From assembly GCF_900115545.1 (NCBI RefSeq), contig NZ_FOWV01000009.1, positions 124,001 to 188,000 on the forward strand: 64,000 nucleotides of DNA, read 5' to 3'. This stretch comes from Ralstonia sp. NFACC01 (lineage in GTDB: Bacteria; Pseudomonadota; Gammaproteobacteria; Burkholderiales; Burkholderiaceae). The notes under the pieces were generated by a model. That model worked only from the letters and a program-made list of their open reading frames with translations, was not told the origin of the DNA and ran no database searches. The position numbers were made by a program, and so were the translations under genes. Positions within the stretch are counted from its first letter, which is position 1. Each line of letters opens with the position of its first letter. Positions 10,317 to 19,451 of this stretch are shown one piece after another.

Positions 10317-11254
10317 GCGATCAGCGGAAACCCCGTGTCAAACGTGGTGGCCACCTCCAGCCGCTGTTTGAGCAGGCCCACCTTCACGTAGAAATCGGCC
10401 GTGCGCTGCTGTTCCGCAATGAGCTGCGGATCGATGGCGCGCCACACGGTCTGCCGCCGTGCGAACTGCAGCCGCGCGGCCTCCGGCGCGATGCCGATGA
10501 TGCGGGCCAGCGTGGCCGAGAAACTGTCGACATGCTGGTACGACCACACCTGCGCGCGCACCACGCGCTGCAGGAAATCGCGCAGTGCGTCGCGCTTGAC
10601 CGCCAGCGCAGCGTCGGTCGCTGCCAGGTAGCTGAGGCCCGACCACAACCCTCGTCCGTTGACGAGCACGCGCGCATGTTTGGCCGTTTCGGCCATCGCT
10701 GTGTAGGGCTCCCACGTTGACCACGCATCGATCGACCCGTTGACCAGCGCAAGCTTGGCATCCGCCGGCGGCAGGAAACGGAAGTTGGCATCGTCCGGAC
10801 CCAGCCCTGCGGATTCCAACGCCTTGAGCGCAACGAAATGCCCAATCGACCCCCGGTTGGTGCCGATTGATTTGCCCCTCAGATCTGCCGCGGTCTTCAA
10901 CGGAGAATCGGGCCGCACCAGCACCGCCGTGCCGTACGGGTCCGATCGGTTGGCGCCGATGAGCTTGATGCGCGTACCCGCCGCCAAGGCAAAGATGGCT
11001 GGCGCATCGCCTATCGGGCCGAGGTCGACAGCGCCCGCATTGAGCGCTTCGGCCAACGGTGCGGCCGCCGGAAACTCGGTCCACTGGATGTCGTACGGCA
11101 CGCCCTTGAGCGCGTCGGCCGCTTCCAGCAGCGCGCGCAGGCCACCCTTCTGGTCGCCCGCCTTGAGCACGAGACGGGGTTGCGCGATGGACAAGGCAGG
11201 CGCGGCAGCAAGTGCCAGCGTGGATTGCAGAAAACGTCGGCGATGGTGCGGCAT
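10313..11254 (-). CDS. ABC substrate-binding protein, SsuA/TauA-like (second copy)
   Basis: A 313-residue periplasmic binding protein of the aliphatic sulfonate/nitrate type. It starts with HRRRFLQSTLALAAAPALS, a signal with an arginine-rich n-region. Family stretches include VLKAGDQKGGLRALLEA, EALNAGAVDLGPIGDAPA and DLRGKSIGTNRGSIGHF. It ends the minus-strand transporter operon, 25 bases after the cytochrome c gene. The operon holds a second, divergent binding protein (14328-15335), suggesting two related substrates share one permease. Confidence 0.88.
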   Translation of the reverse strand: MPHHRRRFLQSTLALAAAPALSIAQPRLVLKAGDQKGGLRALLEAADALKGVPYDIQWTEFPAAAPLAEALNAGAVDLGPIGDAPAIFALAAGTRIKLIGANRSDPYGTAVLVRPDSPLKTAADLRGKSIGTNRGSIGHFVALKALESAGLGPDDANFRFLPPADAKLALVNGSIDAWSTWEPYTAMAETAKHARVLVNGRGLWSGLSYLAATDAALAVKRDALRDFLQRVVRAQVWSYQHVDSFSATLARIIGIAPEAARLQFARRQTVWRAIDPQLIAEQQRTADFYVKVGLLKQRLEVATTFDTGFPLIA

Positions 11255-11279
11255 GGTGATGGAGCGATGCGGTCGAGGG

Positions 11280-12446
11280 TCAGTGGATGAAGCCGCCTTT
11301 CACATAGCGCACGGGTTCGGCGTCCATGCGGGCGATCAAGGAATCGAGGCCGCTTGTGCTGCGAGCGGCGCCCCGTGCGGCAGAGGTACACAGGAAATCA
11401 GCGTCGGACCACGTCGCGCCCCGCGCACCGCGCGCGCGCAACCAGCCGTTGCGGTCAGCCAGCAACTGCGTGCCGGAAAAAGCTTGTGGCTCGGCGCCGG
11501 CAATAGCGGCGAACACGTTCCACGCGTCTGCCTCTGCTGCCACGCAACGCGCCTGGAAAGCGCCCGGGTGCGATGGCAACGTGCCATCCGGCGTGATGAG
11601 CAACGTCTGGAAACGCGGATCTTCCAGCGGGATGCCGTTTGTCGATGCAACATCCACCGCCACCACGCGCACACGCTGGCCGTTGCGCCACGCCGCCAAT
11701 GATTGAGTCGGCGCATCGCCGCAGCGCACGGACAACGCGGGCAGCGCCACCGGCAGCGGCCAGCCGCCGGCGCGCACGCCGCCACGCGCGGCCAGCACCT
11801 TCATGGCGTCGAGTACCGCCCAGATATCGGCGTCGCTCAGTCGACCGGCAAATGCGGGCATGGTCGACGCACCTTGCGTGTCCTGCATGCCGTGGGCGAT
11901 GTGCCAGAACAGCTCGCCATCGGCATGACGGCCGAGCAACGGGCCGACCACCGTGGGGGGCCAGCGCGTGAGCGTGGCGGCCAACGGGCCTTCACCTCGG
12001 CCGTCTGCACCGTGGCAGCTTGCGCAGGCGGCGCTGTAGAGGCGCGTACCGTGCGTGATCGACGCCACCGAAAACGCCGTTGGGCTGACATGGAAACTCG
12101 TCGGCACGGCGGGCGCCAGCACAACCGCCGACGGCCACGGCGCCGCCACCAGAAGGCCTACCGCGGCACCAGACAACACCGCCCGCCAGCGGCGCACCAG
12201 CACGGCCATCACGATGGCCAGCAAAGCCAGCGTTACGGCGATGAGCGTCAGGCCAAGTTGCCGCGCTTGCCCAAGATCGATCAGCAGGGTTTCGCCGGCG
12301 ATGCGCACGTCCCACGGCCATGCCGGCTGCCCGTGCACCTCGCCAGCGAGCCCAAGCGTGTGCAGCAGCACCAGCACGCCATGCTGCGCCCATTGCAGAA
12401 AGCCAAGCAGCGCGTTGAGCCAGACCGTCGGTTCCGGTCCGCTCAT
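11280..12446 (-). CDS. Membrane-anchored cytochrome c protein within the ABC operon
   Basis: A 388-residue protein starting at ATG 12446, fifteen bases after the ATPase stop. Hydrophobic segments lie near residues 12-34, 63-85 and 90-112; then comes a class I cytochrome c domain with the heme motif CASCH near 141-145 and a probable methionine ligand in TMPAFAG. A further domain of about 180 residues follows, with several cysteines, that I cannot name. The heme domain should face the periplasm. A cytochrome between ssu-like ATPase and binding-protein genes is unusual and suggests periplasmic oxidation or reduction of the imported sulfur compound. Confidence 0.75.
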   Translation of the reverse strand: MSGPEPTVWLNALLGFLQWAQHGVLVLLHTLGLAGEVHGQPAWPWDVRIAGETLLIDLGQARQLGLTLIAVTLALLAIVMAVLVRRWRAVLSGAAVGLLVAAPWPSAVVLAPAVPTSFHVSPTAFSVASITHGTRLYSAACASCHGADGRGEGPLAATLTRWPPTVVGPLLGRHADGELFWHIAHGMQDTQGASTMPAFAGRLSDADIWAVLDAMKVLAARGGVRAGGWPLPVALPALSVRCGDAPTQSLAAWRNGQRVRVVAVDVASTNGIPLEDPRFQTLLITPDGTLPSHPGAFQARCVAAEADAWNVFAAIAGAEPQAFSGTQLLADRNGWLRARGARGATWSDADFLCTSAARGAARSTSGLDSLIARMDAEPVRYVKGGFIH

Positions 12447-12460
12447 GATGGTGCCGCCAT

Positions 12461-13261
12461 CTACCAGGTCTCGCCCAAGCCGAGATGACCGAGCGCCTCG
12501 TGCCGCAACGCGCTTAAGCGCGGGTCGCCGCGATGGCGCGGGTAAGGCAGATCCACCGTCAGTTCCGCCGTGATGCGCGCCGGGCGCGGGCTGAAGATGA
12601 CCACCCGCTGCGCCAGGAACAGCGCCTCCTCCACATCGTGCGTCACCAGGACGGTCGAGAAGCGCGCGCGTTGCCACAGCGTCACCAGCTCGCTCTGCAT
12701 GGCCAGCCGCGTGAGTGAATCCAGCTTGCCCAGCGGCTCGTCCAGCACCAGCAACTGCGGTTCGTTGACCAGCGCACGCGCCAGCGCCACACGTTGCGCC
12801 ATGCCGCCCGACAGCTCATGCGGAAACGCCCGATGAAAGCCGCCCAGGCCCACGCGTTCCAGCGCGTCGTCCACGCGGTCAAGCTCTGCATTGAGCACGC
12901 CGCGCGCTTGCAGGCCCAGCGCGACGTTGTCCCACACGCGCCGCCATGGGTAGAGCGTCGGGTCCTGGAAGACGACCACACGGGATGGGTCCGGCGCGTT
13001 GATAGGCGCATCGTCCTGCAGAATGCGGCCGCGCGTGGGTGGCTCCAACCCCGCAATCAAGCGCAGCAGCGTGGACTTGCCGCAACCGCTTGGCCCCAGC
13101 AGCGCAACGAACTCGCCCGGCTGTATGGTCAGGCTCACACCGTCGAGCACCTGCAGCGGATTGGCGCGGCTGCCAAACCAGTGGCTGACGCCCTGCACGT
13201 CGATACGCGCCCCGGCTGTGGCCGCAGATGGCGGGGCCTCGCGTTCCAGCACGGCTACCAT
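12461..13261 (-). CDS. ABC transporter ATPase, SsuB/TauB-like
   Basis: A 266-residue nucleotide-binding subunit. Walker A is GPSGCGKST, the signature is LSGGMAQRVALARA, Walker B is LLVLDEP, and the H-loop is in VLVTHDVEEA. The family energises uptake of sulfonates, taurine or nitrate. Its start overlaps the end of the permease gene by seven bases, showing translational coupling. Confidence 0.92.
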   Translation of the reverse strand: MVAVLEREAPPSAATAGARIDVQGVSHWFGSRANPLQVLDGVSLTIQPGEFVALLGPSGCGKSTLLRLIAGLEPPTRGRILQDDAPINAPDPSRVVVFQDPTLYPWRRVWDNVALGLQARGVLNAELDRVDDALERVGLGGFHRAFPHELSGGMAQRVALARALVNEPQLLVLDEPLGKLDSLTRLAMQSELVTLWQRARFSTVLVTHDVEEALFLAQRVVIFSPRPARITAELTVDLPYPRHRGDPRLSALRHEALGHLGLGETW

Positions 13262-14292
13262 TTCAGCGTCCCCTTCTGCCAGACCAGCGCGCGGTCACGC
13301 ACCTTGAAGAGCAGCGTGATGATGCTGGAGAACAGCAGCGCCATGACGATCAGCGCGGCATACATGTTGACGTACGACGCCCAGCCTTGCGCCCAGGTCA
13401 GGTACCAGCCGAGGCCCGACTTCACGCCCATCATCTCCGCCGTCACCAGCACCGTGAACGACGCGCCCAGCCCCATGAACAGACCCACGAACACCTGGGG
13501 CAGCGCTGCCGGAATCGCCACACGCAGCACCAGGAATGCGTTGGATGCGCCCAGCGTGCGGGCAACGTCGTAGTAGCTTTTGCTCACGCCCGCCACGCCG
13601 GACCACGTGAGCACCGCCACCGGAAAGCCGGCCGCCAGGGCGATCAGGAAAGCCGCCGCCGAATAGCTCGACGGGAAGAAGTAGAACGTGAGCGGCAACA
13701 GCGCCGTCGCCGGCAGCGGGCCCAGAATGCGCAGCACCGGATGCACCCAGTAGCCCACCGCCCGCGACCAGCCGATCGACACGCCTACCAGAAAGCCCGT
13801 CAACGCGCCGAGCAGATAGCCGATGCCGAGCAGCTTGAGCGTATTCAGCACGCTGTCGCCCAGACGCGGCCAGTCTTCCAAATAGACCTCGATCAACGCC
13901 TGCGGCGGCGCAAAGAACGGTGTGGGCAATGCGCCGGACTTGGCGGTCAGCACCTCCCACAACGCCAGCACCGCAGGCACGGCGATCAGCCATGGCCCCG
14001 CCGGTTGCAGCGCTTCCTGCACGGGGCGCAACGGGGTCACAAGACCCGCCGCCAACGCCACCACGAACAGCGCAATGCCGACGATCAACGCGGCAACGCC
14101 CAGCTCCGCCGTGAATGCCCAATCGCTGAAGCCGACCACGTGGTTGGGCCAGCGCCACGTCAGCAGGCCGAAGGCGGCCCAGGCCAATGCGGCCACGGCG
14201 CCGGTGCGCCATGCCCCTCCGCGCTCGACGGCATCGGCAAATGGGTTGGAGAGCGCGGCGGGCGCCTCCAGTGTTTGCGGGATGGTGCTCAT
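13255..14292 (-). CDS. ABC transporter permease, SsuC/TauC-like with extended N-terminus
   Basis: A 345-residue inner-membrane permease. The C-terminal 230 residues match the binding-protein-dependent transport family, with the EAA-type loop around YYDVARTLGASNAFLVLRVAIPAALPQ. SsuC is normally near 260 residues. The extra N-terminal stretch adds hydrophobic segments (AVAALAWAAFGLL, and VAALIVGIALFVVALAAGLV) ahead of the usual first helix. It belongs to the sulfonate-type operon. Confidence 0.9.
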   Translation of the reverse strand: MSTIPQTLEAPAALSNPFADAVERGGAWRTGAVAALAWAAFGLLTWRWPNHVVGFSDWAFTAELGVAALIVGIALFVVALAAGLVTPLRPVQEALQPAGPWLIAVPAVLALWEVLTAKSGALPTPFFAPPQALIEVYLEDWPRLGDSVLNTLKLLGIGYLLGALTGFLVGVSIGWSRAVGYWVHPVLRILGPLPATALLPLTFYFFPSSYSAAAFLIALAAGFPVAVLTWSGVAGVSKSYYDVARTLGASNAFLVLRVAIPAALPQVFVGLFMGLGASFTVLVTAEMMGVKSGLGWYLTWAQGWASYVNMYAALIVMALLFSSIITLLFKVRDRALVWQKGTLKW

Positions 14293-14327
14293 GTCGATGT
14301 GTTCCTCATCTGCTTACGCGCCATGTA

Positions 14328-15335
14328 TCAGGCCAGCACATTCACGTACACGTGCTGCGCCAGGCGCTGCGGATCGGTGGTCTTCTTGATGACGCCGATG
14401 CGGCGGAAGTCTTCTGCGTAGAAGGCGATCTCGTCGCGCAGGTCGATGCCGGTCGGGTGATGCGTGTACGTGAGCGTGGCGTAGAGCTTGCGCAAGTCGT
14501 CCAGCGCCACCTTGGGCGAATACTTGGCAAACACCTTGGCGGCCTCATTCGGGTTTTCGTTGACGAAATCCGTGGCTTGCACAATCGAACGCGCCAATGC
14601 GGATGCCGTCGGGCGGTCATTGCGGACCAGCTCGCCGCGTGCGCCGATCACGCAGCAGACCTTGCGTGCGTATTCACCGGAGAGGTTCGTGGCCAGCTCC
14701 ACGTAGGCCCCGTTCGTGCGCTTCTCCAGCAGGAAAAGGTTGGGGTCGCCATCGGCAATCGCCTGAATCTCGCCCTTGTCCACCGCCACGCCCAGCAGGT
14801 CGGCCGGGTACTGGCGCCAAGTGATGTCCTTGTCCGGGTCAATACCGTTCTTGGCAAGCAGGATGGTGAAGAAGTGCTTGCCCGGCGCGGCAAGATCGCT
14901 CACGCCCACGGTCTTTCCCTTGAGCGCCGCCAGGTTCGTGACACCTGCCGCTTTGGAGCCGACAAGCCGCACACAGCCGCCATGCGAGCTGCCGATGATC
15001 TTCACGTCAAAACCCGCTTCCAGCGGCTTGAGCCAGCGGTGAATCATGCCGACTGCCGCATCAGCCTTGCCGGTGGCGATGGATTCGAGCAGTTGATCGG
15101 TCGACCCGCTGTAGTTGATCAGGTCGACGTGCAGCCCGTTCTTTTCGAAGAAGCCGCGCTCCTGCGCCACCACGATGGGCGTCAGGCAAAACGAGTTCTG
15201 GTTCCACGCGAACGTCAGCTTGCGCTGTTGCGAGTAGGCCTTGCGGCCCAGGATCAATGCCGGTGCAGCCAGCGCGGTGGCGGCTGCTGCGTGCAATATC
15301 TTGCGGCGCGAGATGCCCGCAGTCTCTTCGCTCAT
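14328..15335 (-). CDS. ABC substrate-binding protein, sulfonate/nitrate/taurine type
   Basis: A 335-residue periplasmic binding protein. The N-terminus SRRKILHAAAATALAAPALIL is Tat-like. KLTFAWNQNSFCLTPIVVAQERGFFEKNGL and SIATGKADAAVGMIHRWLKPLE are typical of the NrtA/SsuA group. A GGGGAG site precedes ATG at 15335. It is 35 bases upstream of the permease and is probably its primary partner. It is only distantly like the second binding protein at 10313-11254. Confidence 0.88.
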   Translation of the reverse strand: MSEETAGISRRKILHAAAATALAAPALILGRKAYSQQRKLTFAWNQNSFCLTPIVVAQERGFFEKNGLHVDLINYSGSTDQLLESIATGKADAAVGMIHRWLKPLEAGFDVKIIGSSHGGCVRLVGSKAAGVTNLAALKGKTVGVSDLAAPGKHFFTILLAKNGIDPDKDITWRQYPADLLGVAVDKGEIQAIADGDPNLFLLEKRTNGAYVELATNLSGEYARKVCCVIGARGELVRNDRPTASALARSIVQATDFVNENPNEAAKVFAKYSPKVALDDLRKLYATLTYTHHPTGIDLRDEIAFYAEDFRRIGVIKKTTDPQRLAQHVYVNVLA

Positions 15336-15387
15336 TGAATGCTCCCCGTGATGATGTATTCGATCTGTTTTGTCAGGCGACGGCTTC

Positions 15388-16227
15388 TTAATCGAGCACA
15401 TCCGGCTCGGCCGCGACCAGGCCGGCGTAAAGGCTCTCGAATGCGTGCAGCGCACCCTCCTGCCCGCCCACCTGGCTGTGCGTGTGGCGCGCCGTGGCGG
15501 GATCGATGGGCTGTGGTGTGCCCGCGGCCTCGGCCAGCAGTTGCGTGTGAGCAGCGTTGTCCAGCGCGATGTACCACCACGCTGCGGCTTCCACCGTCGG
15601 GCCGGCTGTGAGGATGCCGTGGTTCTTCAGGATCACGCCCTTGTGCGTACCGCCGTCGGGCTTGATGAGCGCTTGCGCGATGCGCTCGCCCTCGCCGGAA
15701 TCGACCACCATGCCGGTGAAGTCGTCGAACAGCGCATGGTCTTCATGGAACGAGCACGCGTCCTGCGTGAGCGGATCCAGCGGCCGGCCCAGCGTCGACC
15801 ACGCCTTGCCGTAGGTCGAATGGGTGTGCGCCGCAGCCACGATGTGCGGATGCGCTTCGTGAATCGCCGCATGAATCGCAAACGCCGCCTTGTTGAGCGG
15901 CCGGTTGCCGACAACGGTCTCGCCACGCGCGTTCACAAGCAGCAGGTCCGACACCTTGATGCGCGAGAAATGCACCCCCAGCGGGTTGACCCAGAAATGG
16001 TCCGTCAACTCCGGATCGCGTGCGGTGATGTGCCCCGCCAGCCCGAGGTCGAAGCCGTGCCGCGCAAACAGGCGGAACGCGCCCGCAAGGCGCTCCTGCC
16101 GATGGCGCCGCTCGGCCTCGAGCGTCGGCCGCGGGGCGGGCGGATCAAACCAGAATTTCTGCTGCGGCGTGCTGTTCAGCTTGAGCGTGGACGATGCCGG
16201 GCGCTCGATGGAAAGGACTGCGCTCAT
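15388..16227 (-). CDS. Class II aldolase/adducin-family protein
   Basis: A 279-residue protein of the class II aldolase/adducin fold. It has the histidine zinc ligands in AAAHTHSTYGKA and a distal histidine in ILKNHGILTAG; FARHGFDLGLAGHITARDP opens the domain. Members are aldolases, epimerases or decarboxylases acting on phosphorylated or short hydroxy-acids. Between an LLM monooxygenase and a sulfonate-type importer it may process the carbon product left after desulfonation. The reaction is not known. Confidence 0.82.
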   Translation of the reverse strand: MSAVLSIERPASSTLKLNSTPQQKFWFDPPAPRPTLEAERRHRQERLAGAFRLFARHGFDLGLAGHITARDPELTDHFWVNPLGVHFSRIKVSDLLLVNARGETVVGNRPLNKAAFAIHAAIHEAHPHIVAAAHTHSTYGKAWSTLGRPLDPLTQDACSFHEDHALFDDFTGMVVDSGEGERIAQALIKPDGGTHKGVILKNHGILTAGPTVEAAAWWYIALDNAAHTQLLAEAAGTPQPIDPATARHTHSQVGGQEGALHAFESLYAGLVAAEPDVLD

Positions 16228-16236
16228 GCCCGGGCC

Positions 16237-17328
16237 TCACGCGGCCTTGCGCTGCGCATCACGCTGCGCGACCAGCTCGCGCACGCGCGGGATGAGCGTG
16301 CGGCCGTAATCCACCACGTCTTCCAGCGGATCAAAACCGCGGATCAGGAAGGTGGTGACGCCCAGGTCGTAGTAGTCGAGCAGCGCATCGGCCACCTGCT
16401 CCGGCGTGCCGACCAGCGCGGTGGAATTGGAACGTCCACCAGTTTCCTTGGCGATGGCCGTCCACAAACGTTTGTCGACGCGCTCGCCTTGTTCGGCCGC
16501 CGCGAGCAGGCGGCGTGCGCCCTCGCTCTGTTGCGGGCCGCCTCGGCTGTAGCCCTGCTGCACACGCAGCGCGCGGGTCCGCTCAAGGATGCTCTCTGCC
16601 CGTGCCCAGGCGGCGTCTTCCGTTTCGGCCAGGATCGGGCGGAACGACACCGAGAACCGGATGCTGCGCCCGTGCTTGGCGGCCTCGGCCCGCACGCGCG
16701 TCGTCAGATCGCGCACCTGGTCGAGCGATTCGCCCCACAGCGCATACACGTCGGCATGCTTGCCGGCCACTTCGACGGCTACGTCCGAAGCCCCCCCGAA
16801 GTAGATCGGCACGTGGGGCTTCTGCGCGGGCTTCACTTCAGAGAAACCTTGCTCGAAGCGATAGAACGCGCCCTCGTGGTCGAACGGTTTCGACTCTGTC
16901 CAGATGCGCCGCAGGATGCCGAGGTATTCGTCGGTGCGCGCGTAGCGTTGGTCGTGGTCAAGGTAGTCGCCATCGCGACGTTGCTCGCTGTCGGAGCCGC
17001 CCGAGATGAAGTGCACGCCCAGGCGGCCACCGGTGAACTGATCCAGCGTGGCGATCTGGCGCGCGGCCAGCGTCGGATTGGTAAATCCGGGCCGGTGCGC
17101 AAGCATGAAGTGAATGCGCTCCGTCAATGCGGCTGCATACGAAATCGTGAGCGTGGCCGACGGCCCCGTTGAATGATGGGGCACGAGGATGCGATCAAAG
17201 CCGGCCTGCTCGTGCGCCTGTGCAAAGGCACGTACGTAATCGCGGTCGATCACGGGCCCGTTTGGTTCGGGCGGGTGAATTTCAGATTGCTTCTGGCTTT
17301 GGATCATGCCGATGAAATCGACGCTCAT
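16237..17328 (-). CDS. LLM-class FMNH2-dependent monooxygenase, SsuD-like
   Basis: A 363-residue bacterial-luciferase-like monooxygenase. GFDRILVPHHSTGPSATLT, AHRPGFTNPTLAARQIATLD and GGRLGVHFISGGSD are characteristic of alkanesulfonate monooxygenases, which cleave C-S bonds using reduced FMN from a separate reductase. No flavin reductase is adjacent; one lies far away at 58019. CGGAGCC precedes ATG at 17328. It is the first gene of the minus-strand operon, divergent from the flavoprotein at 17526 across a 197-bp shared promoter region. Confidence 0.9.
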   Translation of the reverse strand: MSVDFIGMIQSQKQSEIHPPEPNGPVIDRDYVRAFAQAHEQAGFDRILVPHHSTGPSATLTISYAAALTERIHFMLAHRPGFTNPTLAARQIATLDQFTGGRLGVHFISGGSDSEQRRDGDYLDHDQRYARTDEYLGILRRIWTESKPFDHEGAFYRFEQGFSEVKPAQKPHVPIYFGGASDVAVEVAGKHADVYALWGESLDQVRDLTTRVRAEAAKHGRSIRFSVSFRPILAETEDAAWARAESILERTRALRVQQGYSRGGPQQSEGARRLLAAAEQGERVDKRLWTAIAKETGGRSNSTALVGTPEQVADALLDYYDLGVTTFLIRGFDPLEDVVDYGRTLIPRVRELVAQRDAQRKAA

Positions 17329-17525
17329 GCTGGCTCCGTTCTACATATCGTTAGAAGGTGGGCAAGGCGTCACGCCCCGCCGTGAATGCGAATGAAGTTA
17401 CGTCATCACCAGCGCTGCACTAACGAATAATTTCAACGCTGCATATTCGGCATCGATCGTTCGCGGCGCTCCGCAACATCGATACGCTGTGCGGCAACAT
17501 CACCTGCTTCGCACATTTCACCGTC

Positions 17526-18734
17526 ATGTCGTCTGCGCCCTTGCATCGTCTACCTACGCCGCCCGACCGGCTTGCTGAAGTGCTGGCCGCTGTTAGTCCG
17601 CAGTTGGCCTCCGCCGCCGCAGAGCACGACCTGCAGGGCAGCTTCCCGCACGACAACTTTGCGCTGCTGCATGCATCGGGCTTGATCGCGCAGGTCATTC
17701 CACAAACGCATGGCGGTGGCGGTGCAAGCTTGAAGGCCGCACGCCAGATCATTGCGTCCATTGCGCACGCCGATGCGGCCACCGCGCTGGTCCTGGCAAT
17801 GACGTACCTGCAGCACCGCGCCATCGCACGTGCCGATACACGCTGGCCGGCGCATGTCAGGCAACAGGTGTTTGCCACCGCCCTGAATGAAGGCGCGCTC
17901 ATCAACGCGCTGCGTGTGGAGCCCGACCTGGGCACGCCCGCACGCGGTGGCTTGCCCGCCACCGTGGCAACGCGTGCGGGCACCACCTGGCGCATCCGGG
18001 GCCGCAAGCTCTACAGCACCGGAAGCCCTGCCCTGCGCTGGCTGGCCGTGTGGGGCCGCACCGATGAAGCCGAGCCGCGCGTGGGGATCTTTCTCGTGCC
18101 GCGCCCGCTGCCGGAAACACCGGGTATCCGCATTGAAGAAACCTGGAACCACCTCGGCCTGCGTGCCTCGGGCAGCCACGACGTCGTCCTGGAAGATGTG
18201 GAGATTCCGCTCGACCATGCCGTCGACATCCGCCCTGCTGCCGAATGGCCGGTACACGGCGCCGCACAAGCCGACACCAGCGCGCAGCTCGACCAGCAGG
18301 CGTGGATGACCGTGCTGCTCGGCAGCCTGTACGACGCGGTGGCGCAGGCCGCGCGCGACTGGCTTGTCCAGTTTCTGAACACGCGGGCACCGGCCAACCT
18401 GGGCGGGCCGCTGGCCACGCTGCCGCGCATGCAGGAGGCGGTGGGCGAGATTACGGCTGCGCTGCGCACCAACCGCGTGCTGCTCGATCATGCAGCCGAG
18501 GCAGCGGATGCGGGCGCCCCGCTTTCCATCACGGATAGCGGGCTCCTCAAGTACACGGTCACCACCAACGCCATCCGCGCAGTGGAGCTGGCGCTGCAGC
18601 TGTCCGGTAACCACGGCCTGTCGCGCCACAACCCGCTGGAGCGCCACTATCGCGATGTGCTGTGCAGCCGCATCCACACGCCGCAGAACGATTCCATCCT
18701 GCTGGCAGCCGGCCGCACTGCCCTCGGGGTTTAG
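17526..18734 (+). CDS. Acyl-CoA dehydrogenase-family flavoprotein (SfnB/DszC-like)
   Basis: A 402-residue acyl-CoA dehydrogenase fold. GLIAQVIPQTHGGGGASLKAAR and the middle domain with WRIRGRKLYSTGSPAL are visible. Near the C-terminus QLSGNHGLSRHNPLERHYRDV is typical of the SfnB/DszC monooxygenase-like branch rather than fatty-acid enzymes. Divergent from an SsuD-like monooxygenase and upstream of thiol dioxygenase and rhodanese genes, it probably oxygenates an organosulfur substrate. That role is inference. Confidence 0.82.
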   Translation: MSSAPLHRLPTPPDRLAEVLAAVSPQLASAAAEHDLQGSFPHDNFALLHASGLIAQVIPQTHGGGGASLKAARQIIASIAHADAATALVLAMTYLQHRAIARADTRWPAHVRQQVFATALNEGALINALRVEPDLGTPARGGLPATVATRAGTTWRIRGRKLYSTGSPALRWLAVWGRTDEAEPRVGIFLVPRPLPETPGIRIEETWNHLGLRASGSHDVVLEDVEIPLDHAVDIRPAAEWPVHGAAQADTSAQLDQQAWMTVLLGSLYDAVAQAARDWLVQFLNTRAPANLGGPLATLPRMQEAVGEITAALRTNRVLLDHAAEAADAGAPLSITDSGLLKYTVTTNAIRAVELALQLSGNHGLSRHNPLERHYRDVLCSRIHTPQNDSILLAAGRTALGV

Positions 18735-18794
18735 CTGGACGCCGCCCATCAAGTCCAGCAAGATGCACCGAAACCCCACATCAGGAACCCGCCG

Positions 18795-19451
18795 ATGAGC
18801 ACGCCCGCCCTCGCTGCCGCTTCCGCTGCTGCTTCCTCTGCGGCACCTGCAACCCAGTCCATCGCGCCGCTGCGTGATTTCGTGACCGCGCTGTCGCGCC
18901 TGCTGGATCAGCAGCCGACCGAAGCCGAGATCCTCTCGCGCGCCGGCGCCCTGCTCGGCGCGCTGGTCGCCCGCGACGACTGGCTGCCTGCTGAATACGC
19001 GCAGCCGCACCCCGAACACTTCCAGCAGTTCCTGCTGCATGCCGATTCCGGCGAGCGCTTTTCCATCGTCAGCTTTGTCTGGGGCCCGGGCCAGCGCACA
19101 CCCATTCACGACCACACCACGTGGGGTCTGATCGGCATGCTGCGCGGCGCTGAATACTCGCAGCCGTTCAAGCTCGACGCGCAAGGCAAACCGCAACCCG
19201 ACGGCCCCGCCATCCGCCTGGAGCCGGGCGCTGTAGAACACGTCTCGCCGCGCGTGGGGGACATCCACCGCGTGCACAACGCCTTTGACGATCGCACGTC
19301 GATCAGCATCCACGTCTACGGCGGCAACATCGGCGGCATCCACCGCTCCGTCTATACGGAAGACGGCGAGCGCAAGCCTTTCGTCTCCGGCTATTCGAAT
19401 ACCCATCTGCCCAATCTCTGGGACCGCTCCAAGGACACGCCTGCATCATGA
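18795..19451 (+). CDS. Cysteine dioxygenase-family thiol dioxygenase
   Basis: A 218-residue cupin. The iron-binding histidines lie in PIHDHTTWG and in the later HRVHNAFDD strand. The family adds O2 to cysteine or 3-mercaptopropionate to give the sulfinate. It lacks an obvious eukaryote-like crosslink cysteine. An Ala-rich stretch at residues 4-20 precedes the fold. Its stop overlaps the rhodanese start by four bases (ATGA), so the two are coupled and the sulfinate or its sulfur is likely handed to sulfurtransferase chemistry. Confidence 0.88.
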   Translation: MSTPALAAASAAASSAAPATQSIAPLRDFVTALSRLLDQQPTEAEILSRAGALLGALVARDDWLPAEYAQPHPEHFQQFLLHADSGERFSIVSFVWGPGQRTPIHDHTTWGLIGMLRGAEYSQPFKLDAQGKPQPDGPAIRLEPGAVEHVSPRVGDIHRVHNAFDDRTSISIHVYGGNIGGIHRSVYTEDGERKPFVSGYSNTHLPNLWDRSKDTPAS

